64,000 nt of DNA. Origin: Runella limosa DSM 17973 (GTDB lineage Bacteria; Bacteroidota; Bacteroidia; Cytophagales; Spirosomataceae). Positions within the stretch are counted from its first letter, which is position 1; each line of letters starts with the position of its first letter. A program made the position numbers and the translations under genes. Below, in pieces: positions 7,377 through 15,912 of this stretch. The notes beneath the pieces were generated by a model. It ran no database searches, was not told where the DNA came from, and saw only the letters and a program-made list of their open reading frames with translations. The stretch spans positions 1,309,116-1,373,115 of the forward strand of contig NZ_KI519420.1 in the NCBI RefSeq assembly GCF_000482465.1, given 5' to 3'.

Positions 7377-7766
7377 ATGCCACCTTCGGAAACACACTTT
7401 ATCAGCAAAAAAGACCTCTATGACGCCGTATTATCAAAGGTCAGAAAACGCAATGTTATGTTGTATGCCTTCTATCGCCCATATATTATCTCTGCTTATT
7501 CGTCTCGATATGTGGCCGATAAAATCACTGCGGATCTTGGTATTACTATCAGTGCAAAAATCATCGAACGGATTCGTACACAAAAACATCGAATGGCTAC
7601 TCTTGCTGCTACTTTTACAGTAGAACCCCACATCCAAGCCAAAATACAAGCTCCTCTACCATCGCCAAAGCCAGTTAATGAAAAGCAAGCAAAAACCGAC
7701 TTTTCGTTTTCTGACCCAAATCATACTGACGAACATTCGACCAAAACAAATCTCAAATTCCTATAA
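7377..7766 (+). CDS. Hypothetical protein, first gene of the transfer operon
   Basis: 129 aa, family not recognised. The first 75 residues are helical and basic-aromatic ('DAVLSKVRKRNVMLYAFYRPYII', 'SRYVADKITADLGITISAKIIERI'), resembling a small DNA-binding or relaxosome-associated fold; the remainder is a low-complexity polar tail. The ATG at 7377 is followed by the ParA-like gene after 5 bp. A role in transfer initiation or its regulation is inferred from position only. Confidence 0.55.
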   Translation: MPPSETHFISKKDLYDAVLSKVRKRNVMLYAFYRPYIISAYSSRYVADKITADLGITISAKIIERIRTQKHRMATLAATFTVEPHIQAKIQAPLPSPKPVNEKQAKTDFSFSDPNHTDEHSTKTNLKFL

Positions 7767-7771
7767 GCACG

Positions 7772-8470
7772 ATGAAACAGTTTCACTTTATCCTCCAAGC
7801 CAAAGGAGGCGTTGGGAAATCTTTTTTAGTCTATCTATTGGCACTCAAACACCAATCACATCCTGGGGCATATTTCGTGGACGTTGATGCCTCTACACAG
7901 ACCTCCTCTCGTCAGCTTACTTTTCTGAGCGGTACTGGAAGGATTGCAGCTCTTTCTATGCTGGACGAACGTCAGAAAATAACCCGTGACAAACTTTTAT
8001 TTTCATTAACAGACTTGAGCCAACTTCCTTTTGAAGATTGCTATTTAGACTTTGGCGCGCCAGAAAGCGAACAAATTCCTGCCTTATTCTCCGTTGATTT
8101 TAGTACGGAACAGCTTTACGAACTAGCCAAACACCTACATTGCCAATTTATCTTTGACGTTGTGATTGCGGGAAATACTTCCTATTTCGCCTGTACGCAG
8201 TACCTTCAGCAGATGCAGCAAATTATTGGCAATGCCTTTCCAATTTGCATTTGGGTCAATCAATATAGCTTTTATAAACACCCCCAACTCATTTCTGAAA
8301 TTCAGTCGTATGCCACTCAGCATCAACTACAAGTTAATTTTTTTGGTGACATCGATACCAGCACCCAAGTAGGAAACCAAATTTTAAAAATGGTACAGCT
8401 AGGACATGGGTTAGAACGATATGATTTCATAACTGCAATGAAATTGAAAAACGAATTGGCAAAGTTATGA
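7772..8470 (+). CDS. ParA/MinD-like P-loop ATPase of the transfer operon (TraA-like)
   Basis: 232 aa. A deviant Walker A motif KGGVGKS is at residues 11-17, followed by 'AYFVDVDAS' as Walker A' and 'FIFDVVIAG' near the Walker B position. The remainder diverges from partition ParA proteins. Bacteroides conjugative transposons begin their tra operon with a ParA-like TraA, so a TraA-type role fits, but the partition function is already covered by parAB at 4-6 kb. It overlaps the next gene by 4 bp (ATGA at 8467-8470), indicating translational coupling. Confidence 0.65.
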   Translation: MKQFHFILQAKGGVGKSFLVYLLALKHQSHPGAYFVDVDASTQTSSRQLTFLSGTGRIAALSMLDERQKITRDKLLFSLTDLSQLPFEDCYLDFGAPESEQIPALFSVDFSTEQLYELAKHLHCQFIFDVVIAGNTSYFACTQYLQQMQQIIGNAFPICIWVNQYSFYKHPQLISEIQSYATQHQLQVNFFGDIDTSTQVGNQILKMVQLGHGLERYDFITAMKLKNELAKL

Positions 8471-8997
8471 AACCAATTACCTCAGAGCAGATGACACGCT
8501 TGCAGGGTCATTACCAACAAAAATATGGGATCAGACTCGACGAAACGGTCACATCTATTCTTTGTGAAATAGAACAAATGGGGATAAAAAATAATAACAC
8601 CATACAATCTGTTACTGAAAGTATCAAAGAACGCGCCAAGGTCATCCGCTTTGAAAATGACCGTCAAGCTTTTTGGTACGCGCTTGGGAAATTCGGGATA
8701 CCTGGCATAAGTCTGCCCCTGCTCATTATTTTCGGCTGGATATATTTTACCAATTTGACCCAATATCAAACCATTCTTCACCTAATTGACCAATATCCTA
8801 CTTACAAACAATACGCTCAACTAATGAAAACAGCACAAACTACCACAACTCCTCAAGGGACATTTATAGTGCTAAAGCCTACAGAAAAAACAAAAATGGT
8901 TGTTGGTGTTCACTGTTTTTACCACGCGAATAAAAGGCTTATCTATGTTCCGATAACGGTTAATGAAGCATTTCAGCTTGGCAAAAATAGTAAATAA
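8467..8997 (+). CDS. Single-pass membrane protein of the transfer operon, unknown
   Basis: 176 aa. A cytoplasmic-looking charged N-terminus is followed by one hydrophobic segment at about 76-97 ('FGIPGISLPLLIIFGWIYF') and a C-terminal domain of about 80 residues with a Thr-rich stretch. Family not recognised. It is translationally coupled to the ParA-like gene, so it may be its membrane partner. Role in conjugation inferred from context. Confidence 0.6.
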   Translation: MKPITSEQMTRLQGHYQQKYGIRLDETVTSILCEIEQMGIKNNNTIQSVTESIKERAKVIRFENDRQAFWYALGKFGIPGISLPLLIIFGWIYFTNLTQYQTILHLIDQYPTYKQYAQLMKTAQTTTTPQGTFIVLKPTEKTKMVVGVHCFYHANKRLIYVPITVNEAFQLGKNSK

Positions 8998-9008
8998 TTA
9001 AATATTAA

Positions 9009-9016
9009 TAAATTTG
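9009..9016 (+). promoter_or_regulatory. Possible -7 element inside the transfer operon
   Basis: TAAATTTG matches TAnnTTTG exactly, 54 bp before the next ATG at 9070, in the first real gap of the operon. No TTG lies at standard spacing, and the stretch is very AT-rich, so chance is possible. Confidence 0.35.
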
Positions 9017-9069
9017 TATTTTAAATTATATTAAATTTAATTTGCATCCTTATTGATTTGCCAACATTT

Positions 9070-9732
9070 ATGTTCACCCTAATTCTAGTATATATCACAT
9101 TAGGACAGTACACATTGTATTGCTTTATTTTCATGGTGGTATGGTCAGGGAGTGTATTCTTATTTCACTCCAAATCGCCCACGAAGGCAAAACCGAAAAG
9201 GGGAGATATAGAATTTATATCCCTCAAAAGCCCTTCGGTCAAATCCCCAGCTATAGTACCTAACCTAACACCTGAAATTATAGAGGCTGATTTTTTTGGT
9301 TCAATTCCTGAAATAGGCAAAAGTAACGTATCAACACCCGCTGTAGATTCGATTGATACATCAAACGAGGCGTTTCAAACCCTCCTAACCAATCAAATTG
9401 AGTCACCCGTTGAGTTACTAAGCGAAGAATTTGAGACAATTGCAGATTTAGATTTCAAAGATAGTCAATGGCCATTCACAGATTTGGACGAGGAGGAGAG
9501 AAGTGAAAACTTCATAAATGATACCTACAATGACAATGAAAGCCAAGACCTTTTAACAGACGAAATCAATCATAAAGCACTCTTAGAGAAACTTTTAAGC
9601 ACGCATGAGCTAGTTTGCGAAATGCAAAAAGACCTTGGCTGTGACTATATGACGGCTATTTCAAATTTGCCAGAATCAACACAGACCATTTATGAACGAG
9701 TGGGTTTTCAACCCTACATATCCGATACTTAG
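9070..9732 (+). CDS. Membrane-anchored acidic protein, unknown
   Basis: 220 aa from ATG 9070; a TTG at 9058 would add four residues but ATG is preferred. One N-terminal hydrophobic stretch (about residues 1-28) precedes a basic patch ('SPTKAKPKRGD') and a long acidic, probably disordered region ('DLDEEERSENF'). A helical end follows ('HELVCEMQKDLGCDYMTAISNL'). No family recognised. It lies just before the DUF4134 genes; Bacteroides tra operons have poorly conserved TraB-TraD proteins at this position. Confidence 0.5.
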   Translation: MFTLILVYITLGQYTLYCFIFMVVWSGSVFLFHSKSPTKAKPKRGDIEFISLKSPSVKSPAIVPNLTPEIIEADFFGSIPEIGKSNVSTPAVDSIDTSNEAFQTLLTNQIESPVELLSEEFETIADLDFKDSQWPFTDLDEEERSENFINDTYNDNESQDLLTDEINHKALLEKLLSTHELVCEMQKDLGCDYMTAISNLPESTQTIYERVGFQPYISDT

Positions 9733-9751
9733 TTTTTTTAACCATCAAATT

Positions 9752-10075
9752 ATGCTTTCTAAATTTTCAATCAAAAAACACGCAATTTGGCTGACTCTGA
9801 GCTTATGTTCATCCTTCGCCTATTCTCAAAATCGGGGCATTCAAGCAGGAGCACAGGCTTTGTCTCAGGCAACCAATGACGTAAAAGGGTATTTTGAACC
9901 AGTTACCACACTCATTTACGTCGTCGCGGCAATCGTAGGACTCGTAGGCGGTTTTAGGGTTTATAACAAATGGCAAAATGGAGACCAAGAAGTTCAAAAA
10001 CACGCCGTTGGCTGGTTTGGAGCTGTATTGTTTCTATTGGCCATTGCCGCTATTCTTCAAGCTGTCTTCTTCTAA
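9752..10075 (+). CDS. traE: DUF4134 TraE-like conjugation membrane protein, copy 1
   Basis: 107 aa from ATG 9752. An N-terminal signal peptide ends near AYSQ, then a first membrane helix, the family signature GGFRVYNKWQNGDQEV, and a second helix ending at the C-terminus. DUF4134 proteins (TraE of Bacteroides transfer operons) are small two-helix membrane proteins in the position of VirB2 pilins. A longer frame from 9692 overlaps the previous gene and would bury the signal peptide, so it is rejected. This is the first of three consecutive DUF4134-type genes. Confidence 0.8.
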   Translation: MLSKFSIKKHAIWLTLSLCSSFAYSQNRGIQAGAQALSQATNDVKGYFEPVTTLIYVVAAIVGLVGGFRVYNKWQNGDQEVQKHAVGWFGAVLFLLAIAAILQAVFF

Positions 10076-10076
10076 A

Positions 10077-10406
10077 ATGGAAATGATTTTTCTCGACATT
10101 GTGGGTAACGGAAGTGGACATACGACCAACACCCAGATTGACCACCTTATTACGGAGCCATTGGTTGGTATGATTGGAAGTGTATCAACCTTTAGTTACA
10201 CCGTTTGTGGGTTATTGGCATTGGTAGGGGGATTTAGAATTTATAATCATTGGCAAATGAATGGCAGTGATGAGATATTATCAATGACAGCTCGATGGTT
10301 AGCCGCTATTATTACTGTTCTTATTTTAGGAGGAATTATCCAATCCATTGTCAACTCTCAAGGTGTTTTTGATCCAAGTCTCAATGATAAAATCATGTCT
10401 CGATGA
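10077..10406 (+). CDS. DUF4134 TraE-like conjugation membrane protein, copy 2
   Basis: 109 aa from ATG 10077 (10083 is possible). It lacks the cleavable signal of copy 1 but keeps the core: helix, GGFRIYNHWQMNGSDEI, then 'WLAAIITVLILGGIIQSI'. The start sits within 2 bp of the stop of copy 1 and its stop overlaps the start of copy 3 (ATGA at 10403-10406), so all three are translated together. Probably a paralogous subunit of the pilus or inner-membrane channel. Confidence 0.78.
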   Translation: MEMIFLDIVGNGSGHTTNTQIDHLITEPLVGMIGSVSTFSYTVCGLLALVGGFRIYNHWQMNGSDEILSMTARWLAAIITVLILGGIIQSIVNSQGVFDPSLNDKIMSR

Positions 10407-10849
10407 ATGCCCTCAATGGAATTTACGACGAAGTTAGATTGATATGTGTGGCACTTCTCTCCATTGCGGCGGTTATTGGTGGGGTTCGAATCTTTCAACG
10501 ATGGAACCAAGGACAAGATGGTGTTGAAAGCAGCCTGATTCATTGGTTTGGCGCATTAGCTACTTCTTATGGCTTAGTAGAGCTCGTCGATTTCGGTATC
10601 AAAAGCCCCTTTGGTTACGTTGGCTCTGACAATGCCGCTGGGGTTATACGAGATGCCGCTCCTGAGGTGTATCAAGCAAGCGTTTATCTAGGCATTGTTT
10701 TTGCCATTATTGGTATCATACGCGTTTTTATAAAAATTCAAAATGGAGACGATGATGTATATGAATTTGCCTTAAAATGGCTGGGATCACTCATGTTTTT
10801 GTTTCTCATCGGTTACATTATCAACCTTACCTTTAGCAAATGGGCGTAG
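10403..10849 (+). CDS. Double DUF4134-like membrane protein, copy 3 (internal duplication)
   Basis: 148 aa. It contains the DUF4134 signature twice: GGVRIFQRWNQGQDGVE near residues 26-42 and GIIRVFIKIQNGDDDVYE near 104-121. Each is flanked by hydrophobic helices and followed by the 'HWFGAL' / 'KWLGSL' element. It therefore reads as two TraE-like units joined head to tail, with four predicted membrane segments. Whether it acts as a fused pilin-like pair or as a platform protein is unknown. Confidence 0.72.
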   Translation: MNALNGIYDEVRLICVALLSIAAVIGGVRIFQRWNQGQDGVESSLIHWFGALATSYGLVELVDFGIKSPFGYVGSDNAAGVIRDAAPEVYQASVYLGIVFAIIGIIRVFIKIQNGDDDVYEFALKWLGSLMFLFLIGYIINLTFSKWA

Positions 10850-10853
10850 CCAC

Positions 10854-11195
10854 ATGAAAGAATTTATTATTTTCAAAGGAGTTGACCATGAAATAGAGTT
10901 CAAGGGCTTGCGGGGCAAATACTTTTACCTTGGTGCGATAGGAGGCGTTGGAAGTATTTTTAGCTGCCTCATTTTGGTCATTATAGGTATCCCCTCCATC
11001 GTCGTTTTCTTGTTATTGTTGCTTTTATTGAGCGCTACGATTAGCGCTGCTTTTCACCTGAGCAAAAAATATGGCCGATGGGGGATGGAAAAACAGCCCG
11101 TCCAAGAGCGAAAACCTCATTTTATCCACCAAAAAATGCCTTTTCATAAAATTGTTCCTGTAAAAGCCGTATTGAAACTTGCCACTAAAAAATGA
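10854..11195 (+). CDS. traF: DUF4133 TraF-like (VirB3-like) protein
   Basis: 113 aa. Begins 'FIIFKGVDHEIEFKGLRGKYF', the DUF4133 signature (…KGI…IEFKGL…Y), followed by two membrane helices (about 25-50 and 52-68) and a basic tail. DUF4133 proteins occupy the VirB3 position, docking the VirB4-type ATPase to the inner membrane, and here the gene overlaps traG by 4 bp (11192-11195), as expected. Confidence 0.78.
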   Translation: MKEFIIFKGVDHEIEFKGLRGKYFYLGAIGGVGSIFSCLILVIIGIPSIVVFLLLLLLLSATISAAFHLSKKYGRWGMEKQPVQERKPHFIHQKMPFHKIVPVKAVLKLATKK

Positions 11196-13696
11196 CCAAA
11201 AGCAAAATCAAAAATATTGAGCATATTTTCCCAGTTTTGGCCGTAGATGAATCCACAAACGTGGTAGTTTCCAAAAATGCGGACTTAACGATTGGTTTTA
11301 GGTTGAAGCTCCCCGAAGTTTTTACCCCTTCAGATGCAGACTATGATACACTACACACAACCTTTGTCAGGGCATTGGCTACTTTACCAAATGGGTATGT
11401 TGTACACAAACAAGACTGGTTTTTGGAACAACGTCATCAATTGAGCGATGATACAAGGGCCTACATTGCCAATAACAATTACCTAGCTTATGAAAATGAG
11501 TTACACTTTTTAGAAAGGACGTATATTGAGCAGCGTTCGTACATTTTCATCACTCGGCCTACCCAAGAAATTACCCGTAGAAAAAGTCTCAACTCATCTT
11601 TACTAAAGAATCATTATGTGCCAAAAGAGGCTTTAGATGCTAAGTTTTGGAAAGAGTTTTTGGATACCGTTATCCAATTTTCATCCATATTAGAATCCAC
11701 TGCAAAAATCAAGTGCGACATAATGAGGCCCGTTGATTGGTTAGGTAGTGAGACTGAATCGGGAATTTTTCAACAATATTTCACTCTTTCATTGACAGAC
11801 ACAACTTTACAGGATCTTCAAATGAAAGATGAGCTCAGGGTAGGGGGCAAATATACCCAGACTTTTACCCTTGCCGATTTAGAAGACTTTCCAACTACAC
11901 TCAGTAATGCGCAAATTCTGGAGAAATACTCCACAGATTCTACTAAATTTCCTACCTCTCTTGGGTCGCAATTGGGTCTCATGCTTGGATGTAATCATAT
12001 CTACAACCAAGTATTTTATCTCGAAGATTCAGACCATTTAAGCAATAAACTAACCGCAGAAATGCGCAGACACAATAGTTTCTCAGCTTGGTCAAAAGAG
12101 AATATGGTCGCCTTCGAGGCCAAAGACGCCTTTATTGAAGAAATGAAAGCAGAAGGGCGTCGCCCCGTGAGAGTTCACTACAATGTACTGACTTGGCACG
12201 AAAATAAAGAAAAACTTGAGGAATATCGGTCTCAAACCGCATCGGCTATTTCTCGAATGGGTTTTCGTCCCCGCATTGCCAATTGGGATGCCGAAACACT
12301 TTTCTGGTCTTGCATTCCTGGCAATGCTGCCGAGATTGGGTTAGACAATCTAGTACTGTGTTTTTCCGAAGAAGCCGTTTGTTTATGGAATATGGAAGGC
12401 AATTATCAAGATACCGTATTTACCCCCAATGGAGTACGGCTCACTGACCGCTTCGGCAAACCGATAATGGTTGACCCTTTTTTCAAACCCATGGAAAAAG
12501 GGCTCATTAACAACCGTAATTTTATGGTGGTAGGGCCATCTGGTTCGGGTAAATCCTTTGGGATGAATGCCTTGTTTTATTACTTGCGTTCTCATGGCGT
12601 ACACATCAGCATTGTGGATGTTGGCCACAGTTATCGTCGCCTTTGTGATACCCTAGGCGGACGTTATATTACTTATGAAGAAAGCAATCCACTCAGTTTT
12701 AATCCTTTCTATGTCAAAGGTTTGCATCCAGATGCCGAAACAGAAGAATCAATTGCTAATTTATTGGAAGCACTTTGGAAAAAGGACAACGAGCTGACTA
12801 CCAAATCCGAGGAAATCACCATTTCTGACATCGTTTCCAATTATTTTGGATTTCTAAGAAAAGAGTGGGAGGGAGGACGTAAACATTTTCCCTGTTTCAA
12901 CACCTTCTATGATTATACCCAGCAGGTTTACCCTAAAATTTTCACCCAAAATCAAGGACGGGCTAACATTGAATTTGATTTACAGAACTTCCTCTACGTA
13001 TTACGTCCTTACGCCAAAGGCGGGAAATACGAGTATTTGCTCAATTCACGCCAGAACATTGACCTGATGGAACTCCCCTTTGTGGTGTATGAATTAGACA
13101 ACATCAAAGACCACCCCGTTTTGTTTCCAGTTACTACTATTATGATTATGAACAACTACGTTCGTAAACTATTTACCGTCAGAGGAGTCTTAAAAATGTT
13201 GGTAATTGAAGAGGCATGGAAGGCTTTGGCCAAAGACAATTTTGCAACCTTCTTGAAATGGTGTTCAAAGACCGTAAGAAAACACTATGGATCGTTGGGA
13301 GTAGTTACCCAAGAAGTGGACGATTTGGTAGGAAACGCCTTTGTTAAAGATGCAATTATCAACAACTCTCCCATCAAATTTTTATTTGACCAATCAAACT
13401 ACGAAAAGCGTTTTGATGATATTATGCAAACCCTTGGTCTATCCGAAAAACAAGCCAACATCATTTTGAGCATCAATCGAATGAACGATTCAAACCGCCC
13501 CAAATACAAAGAAATGGCATTATTGATTGGCGATTACACGAAAGTTTATGGGGTTGAAATGTCTAAAACAGCCTATGCCACTTTTACTACCGAAAAGCGA
13601 GAAGTAGAAGAAATCGCTGATTTAACCCTTCATCGCTATCACGGGAACACGGAAGCAGGAATCAAAGCCTGGGCGAGAGGGGAACGATTTAACTAA
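11192..13696 (+). CDS. traG: TraG-family conjugation ATPase (VirB4-like)
   Basis: 834 aa, the usual length for Bacteroides TraG. The Walker A motif VGPSGSGKS lies at about residues 446-454 and Walker B is 'LVIEEAWKAL' near 669-678, followed by 'VVTQEVDDLV' and an FDQSN-type C-terminal motif. The N-terminal half is the VirB4 CagE/TrbE-like domain. It powers assembly of the mating channel at the inner membrane. It begins within traF and is followed after 20 bp by the TraI-like gene. Confidence 0.92.
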   Translation: MTKSKIKNIEHIFPVLAVDESTNVVVSKNADLTIGFRLKLPEVFTPSDADYDTLHTTFVRALATLPNGYVVHKQDWFLEQRHQLSDDTRAYIANNNYLAYENELHFLERTYIEQRSYIFITRPTQEITRRKSLNSSLLKNHYVPKEALDAKFWKEFLDTVIQFSSILESTAKIKCDIMRPVDWLGSETESGIFQQYFTLSLTDTTLQDLQMKDELRVGGKYTQTFTLADLEDFPTTLSNAQILEKYSTDSTKFPTSLGSQLGLMLGCNHIYNQVFYLEDSDHLSNKLTAEMRRHNSFSAWSKENMVAFEAKDAFIEEMKAEGRRPVRVHYNVLTWHENKEKLEEYRSQTASAISRMGFRPRIANWDAETLFWSCIPGNAAEIGLDNLVLCFSEEAVCLWNMEGNYQDTVFTPNGVRLTDRFGKPIMVDPFFKPMEKGLINNRNFMVVGPSGSGKSFGMNALFYYLRSHGVHISIVDVGHSYRRLCDTLGGRYITYEESNPLSFNPFYVKGLHPDAETEESIANLLEALWKKDNELTTKSEEITISDIVSNYFGFLRKEWEGGRKHFPCFNTFYDYTQQVYPKIFTQNQGRANIEFDLQNFLYVLRPYAKGGKYEYLLNSRQNIDLMELPFVVYELDNIKDHPVLFPVTTIMIMNNYVRKLFTVRGVLKMLVIEEAWKALAKDNFATFLKWCSKTVRKHYGSLGVVTQEVDDLVGNAFVKDAIINNSPIKFLFDQSNYEKRFDDIMQTLGLSEKQANIILSINRMNDSNRPKYKEMALLIGDYTKVYGVEMSKTAYATFTTEKREVEEIADLTLHRYHGNTEAGIKAWARGERFN

Positions 13697-13716
13697 AAAT
13701 CCTTAACGAAACATCT

Positions 13717-14625
13717 ATGAAAAAAACGTTGTTAGGGCTTGCGGTAAGCCTTTTTATTTCTACGGGTACACAAGCGCAATTTGTGGTCTCTGACCCTATT
13801 CATACAGGCATCACCACCGCCATCAAGCTACTTCAAGACCCCAGTTTCAAAGAATTAGTAGGGAATGTCAAGAAGTTAATGGAAGTCGCCTCTGCCGTAC
13901 AGCAATTCAATCGCGGGCGAGAACTCGTTGGGAACGTCCAAGGTGCGATGTCAGATATGAATAAAATGGCCGCAGTCATTTCGCAAGATAAACACATTCA
14001 TCCCAGAGAATATGGGCGTGTTTTGGCGGGGTTTCAAAAAATAAACAACGAAGGAAGCTCAATTATGATTGCTGCCTCCAATGCACTCATCCAACGCCAT
14101 GCTAAAATGACTGATGCAGAACGAATGCAATGGCTGGAAGACATGTACCAGAAAGTGAATAATTTTCGGGCAGTGATGAATGAATTTTATGGAAGTATTC
14201 GTAAATCCTCTATCAGCCGTGCTAGGACTAACCAGGACCGAATTGCAACCGCTAAACTTTATGGATTGGCACTCAACGGATCTACTTATCACAATGGGTT
14301 GACCTCGGGAAATTTTGGAATTCCAATCTCAGGCATCCACGCAAGCAACTATGACGTTATTGACTCAGGTTTGGGGGACACTAGCGTACAGGGCAATGAA
14401 GAAGCGAAGAAAGTGGCTGAACGCATGACAGCTTACCAGAGCGAACTACGCATTGCAGAATCCATTATCAATGCCGACATAGTAGATATGTTTGAGCCTC
14501 TCCTCAAAAACTGCGACAACAGTGAAGGATGTAAAGCCCGAGTGAATGCAGCAATGGAAATAGAACGTGAAAAAATACTAAAAGAAATAAGAGCCAACTT
14601 GCAACGAAAGTATGGCATTATATAA
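13717..14625 (+). CDS. traI: TraI/DUF4141-like periplasmic conjugation protein (VirB5-like position)
   Basis: 302 aa with a clear signal peptide (MKKTLLGLAVSLFISTGTQAQ) followed by 'FVVSDPIHTG', the pattern of DUF4141 TraI proteins. The rest is helical with a long central coiled region. It lies between traG and traJ, where Bacteroides operons carry TraI, probably the minor pilus (VirB5-like) component. Sequence match is by layout and N-terminus rather than by strong motifs. The C-terminal region has a Cys pair (NCDNSEGCKAR). Confidence 0.65.
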   Translation: MKKTLLGLAVSLFISTGTQAQFVVSDPIHTGITTAIKLLQDPSFKELVGNVKKLMEVASAVQQFNRGRELVGNVQGAMSDMNKMAAVISQDKHIHPREYGRVLAGFQKINNEGSSIMIAASNALIQRHAKMTDAERMQWLEDMYQKVNNFRAVMNEFYGSIRKSSISRARTNQDRIATAKLYGLALNGSTYHNGLTSGNFGIPISGIHASNYDVIDSGLGDTSVQGNEEAKKVAERMTAYQSELRIAESIINADIVDMFEPLLKNCDNSEGCKARVNAAMEIEREKILKEIRANLQRKYGII

Positions 14626-14631
14626 CTCACT

Positions 14632-15684
14632 ATGAACGAGTCTTTTGTAGAAATTATTCGTACCCAACTTTATCAAGAACTAATCAATTCAACTCAAAAA
14701 GGGACGATTCAGATTTTTGAAAATTACGCCAGAGTAATCGCGGGAGCGGGAGCGATGCTTTACATTGCTTCAAGGCTTGTTGGCCAAATCAGTCGCAACG
14801 AGCCCATTGATTTTTTCCCCCTTTTAAGACCATTTGCTATTGCGTTACTGATTGGTTCATTGGGGCGAATAACCAATGCCATTGATGCTGGAGCTGATAG
14901 TCTGGTATCCGCAGTTACCCAAAATGGTAACTCTACCACTGAGCGCATCGCCTACATCATCAAACAACGCGAAAAAGCCGTAGAGGATAAGTTAAAAGTT
15001 TTCCAAGAACAGCAGACTGAAAATGACTCAGGAGGTGATGAATCGTGGTCTGAGACTTTCAAGTCACTGGGTCTAAAGTTCTCTACAATTGCCGATTACA
15101 CCGCCGCAAAAATCGACATTGCATTACAAGAAATGTTCCAAAACCTCTTGGTTGCAATTTGTAACATCGCCGAAGGAATATTGTATTTGATTTCTATCTT
15201 GTTCCGAATTGTGCTTAGAATTATAGGGCCAATTGCGATTGCACTAGCCGTATTTGATGGTTTTACGGGTAATATTGCCGAATGGTTTGGCAAATATATC
15301 AACTTCTCCTTGCTACCCGTTGTAGCCAATATATATGGTATCATCAGTTTCAAAATTCATGAATTATACCTTACCAATTACTCTCCTGCGGGTCAAACCA
15401 ACGAATCACTCACAGGTGATGGTTTTCTAGGCTATGGCTATTTAGGGCTGTTGGTGCTTATTCTAATCGGTTATTTTCAAGTACCTGCCGCAACCAATCT
15501 TATTTTATCAGTCGGTGGCGTAGGGGGTATAACCCAAGGGATTTCCAACTACGCCCAAGCAGGTTATCGAAGCATGAAACCGCCTTTAGACAGGGCATCA
15601 AATAAAGCTCAAAACATAGCGAACAAGGTGCAAACCTCCACTCGTTTTAAAAACTGGAACCAAATTTTACAGCGTAAAAAATAA
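14632..15684 (+). CDS. traJ: TraJ conjugation membrane protein (VirB6-like)
   Basis: 350 aa polytopic membrane protein. It begins with 'YARVIAGAGAMLYIASRL' and 'PIDFFPLLRPFAIALLIG', the family pattern of Bacteroides TraJ. A charged loop (about 115-140) is followed by several more helices, including 'IVLRIIGPIAIALAVFDGF' and the WFGKYINFSLLPVV segment. The TraJ/VirB6 protein forms the inner-membrane channel. It lies 6 bp after the TraI-like gene. Confidence 0.88.
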   Translation: MNESFVEIIRTQLYQELINSTQKGTIQIFENYARVIAGAGAMLYIASRLVGQISRNEPIDFFPLLRPFAIALLIGSLGRITNAIDAGADSLVSAVTQNGNSTTERIAYIIKQREKAVEDKLKVFQEQQTENDSGGDESWSETFKSLGLKFSTIADYTAAKIDIALQEMFQNLLVAICNIAEGILYLISILFRIVLRIIGPIAIALAVFDGFTGNIAEWFGKYINFSLLPVVANIYGIISFKIHELYLTNYSPAGQTNESLTGDGFLGYGYLGLLVLILIGYFQVPAATNLILSVGGVGGITQGISNYAQAGYRSMKPPLDRASNKAQNIANKVQTSTRFKNWNQILQRKK

Positions 15685-15694
15685 CACTACAATT

Positions 15695-15910
15695 ATGAAA
15701 CCGCATACCGCAAATTATCAGAATAACTTAGTCCAAGTTTTACAGAAGCGCTTATTATACTCTACAATCCTTTGTTTTGTGGCTTTTGGAATTGCTTCTG
15801 TGTCATTGCTTTTTGCATTTAATGAGTATGAACAAAAAACCAGTAAGGCATACATTCATCACCAAGGTAGCACCCTTCAGGTAATGATAAAAACCCAATC
15901 TATCCGTTAA
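15695..15910 (+). CDS. Small single-pass membrane protein, TraL-like or partial TraK-like
   Basis: 71 aa: basic N-terminus, one membrane helix (about 20-43), then 'KTSKAYIHHQGSTLQVMIKT'. The order and motif resemble the first 60 residues of the following TraK protein (helix, then FSKRIFILNRGVALEAF), as if it were a truncated paralogue. Bacteroides operons also carry a small TraL (DUF3989), normally after TraK. Either identity is possible. It lies 2 bp before traK. Confidence 0.6.
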   Translation: MKPHTANYQNNLVQVLQKRLLYSTILCFVAFGIASVSLLFAFNEYEQKTSKAYIHHQGSTLQVMIKTQSIR

Positions 15911-15912
15911 AA

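Noticed and set aside
9692-9751. N-terminal extension of the first DUF4134 protein
   Set aside because: It overlaps the previous gene and precedes a normal signal peptide; ATG 9752 is the better start.
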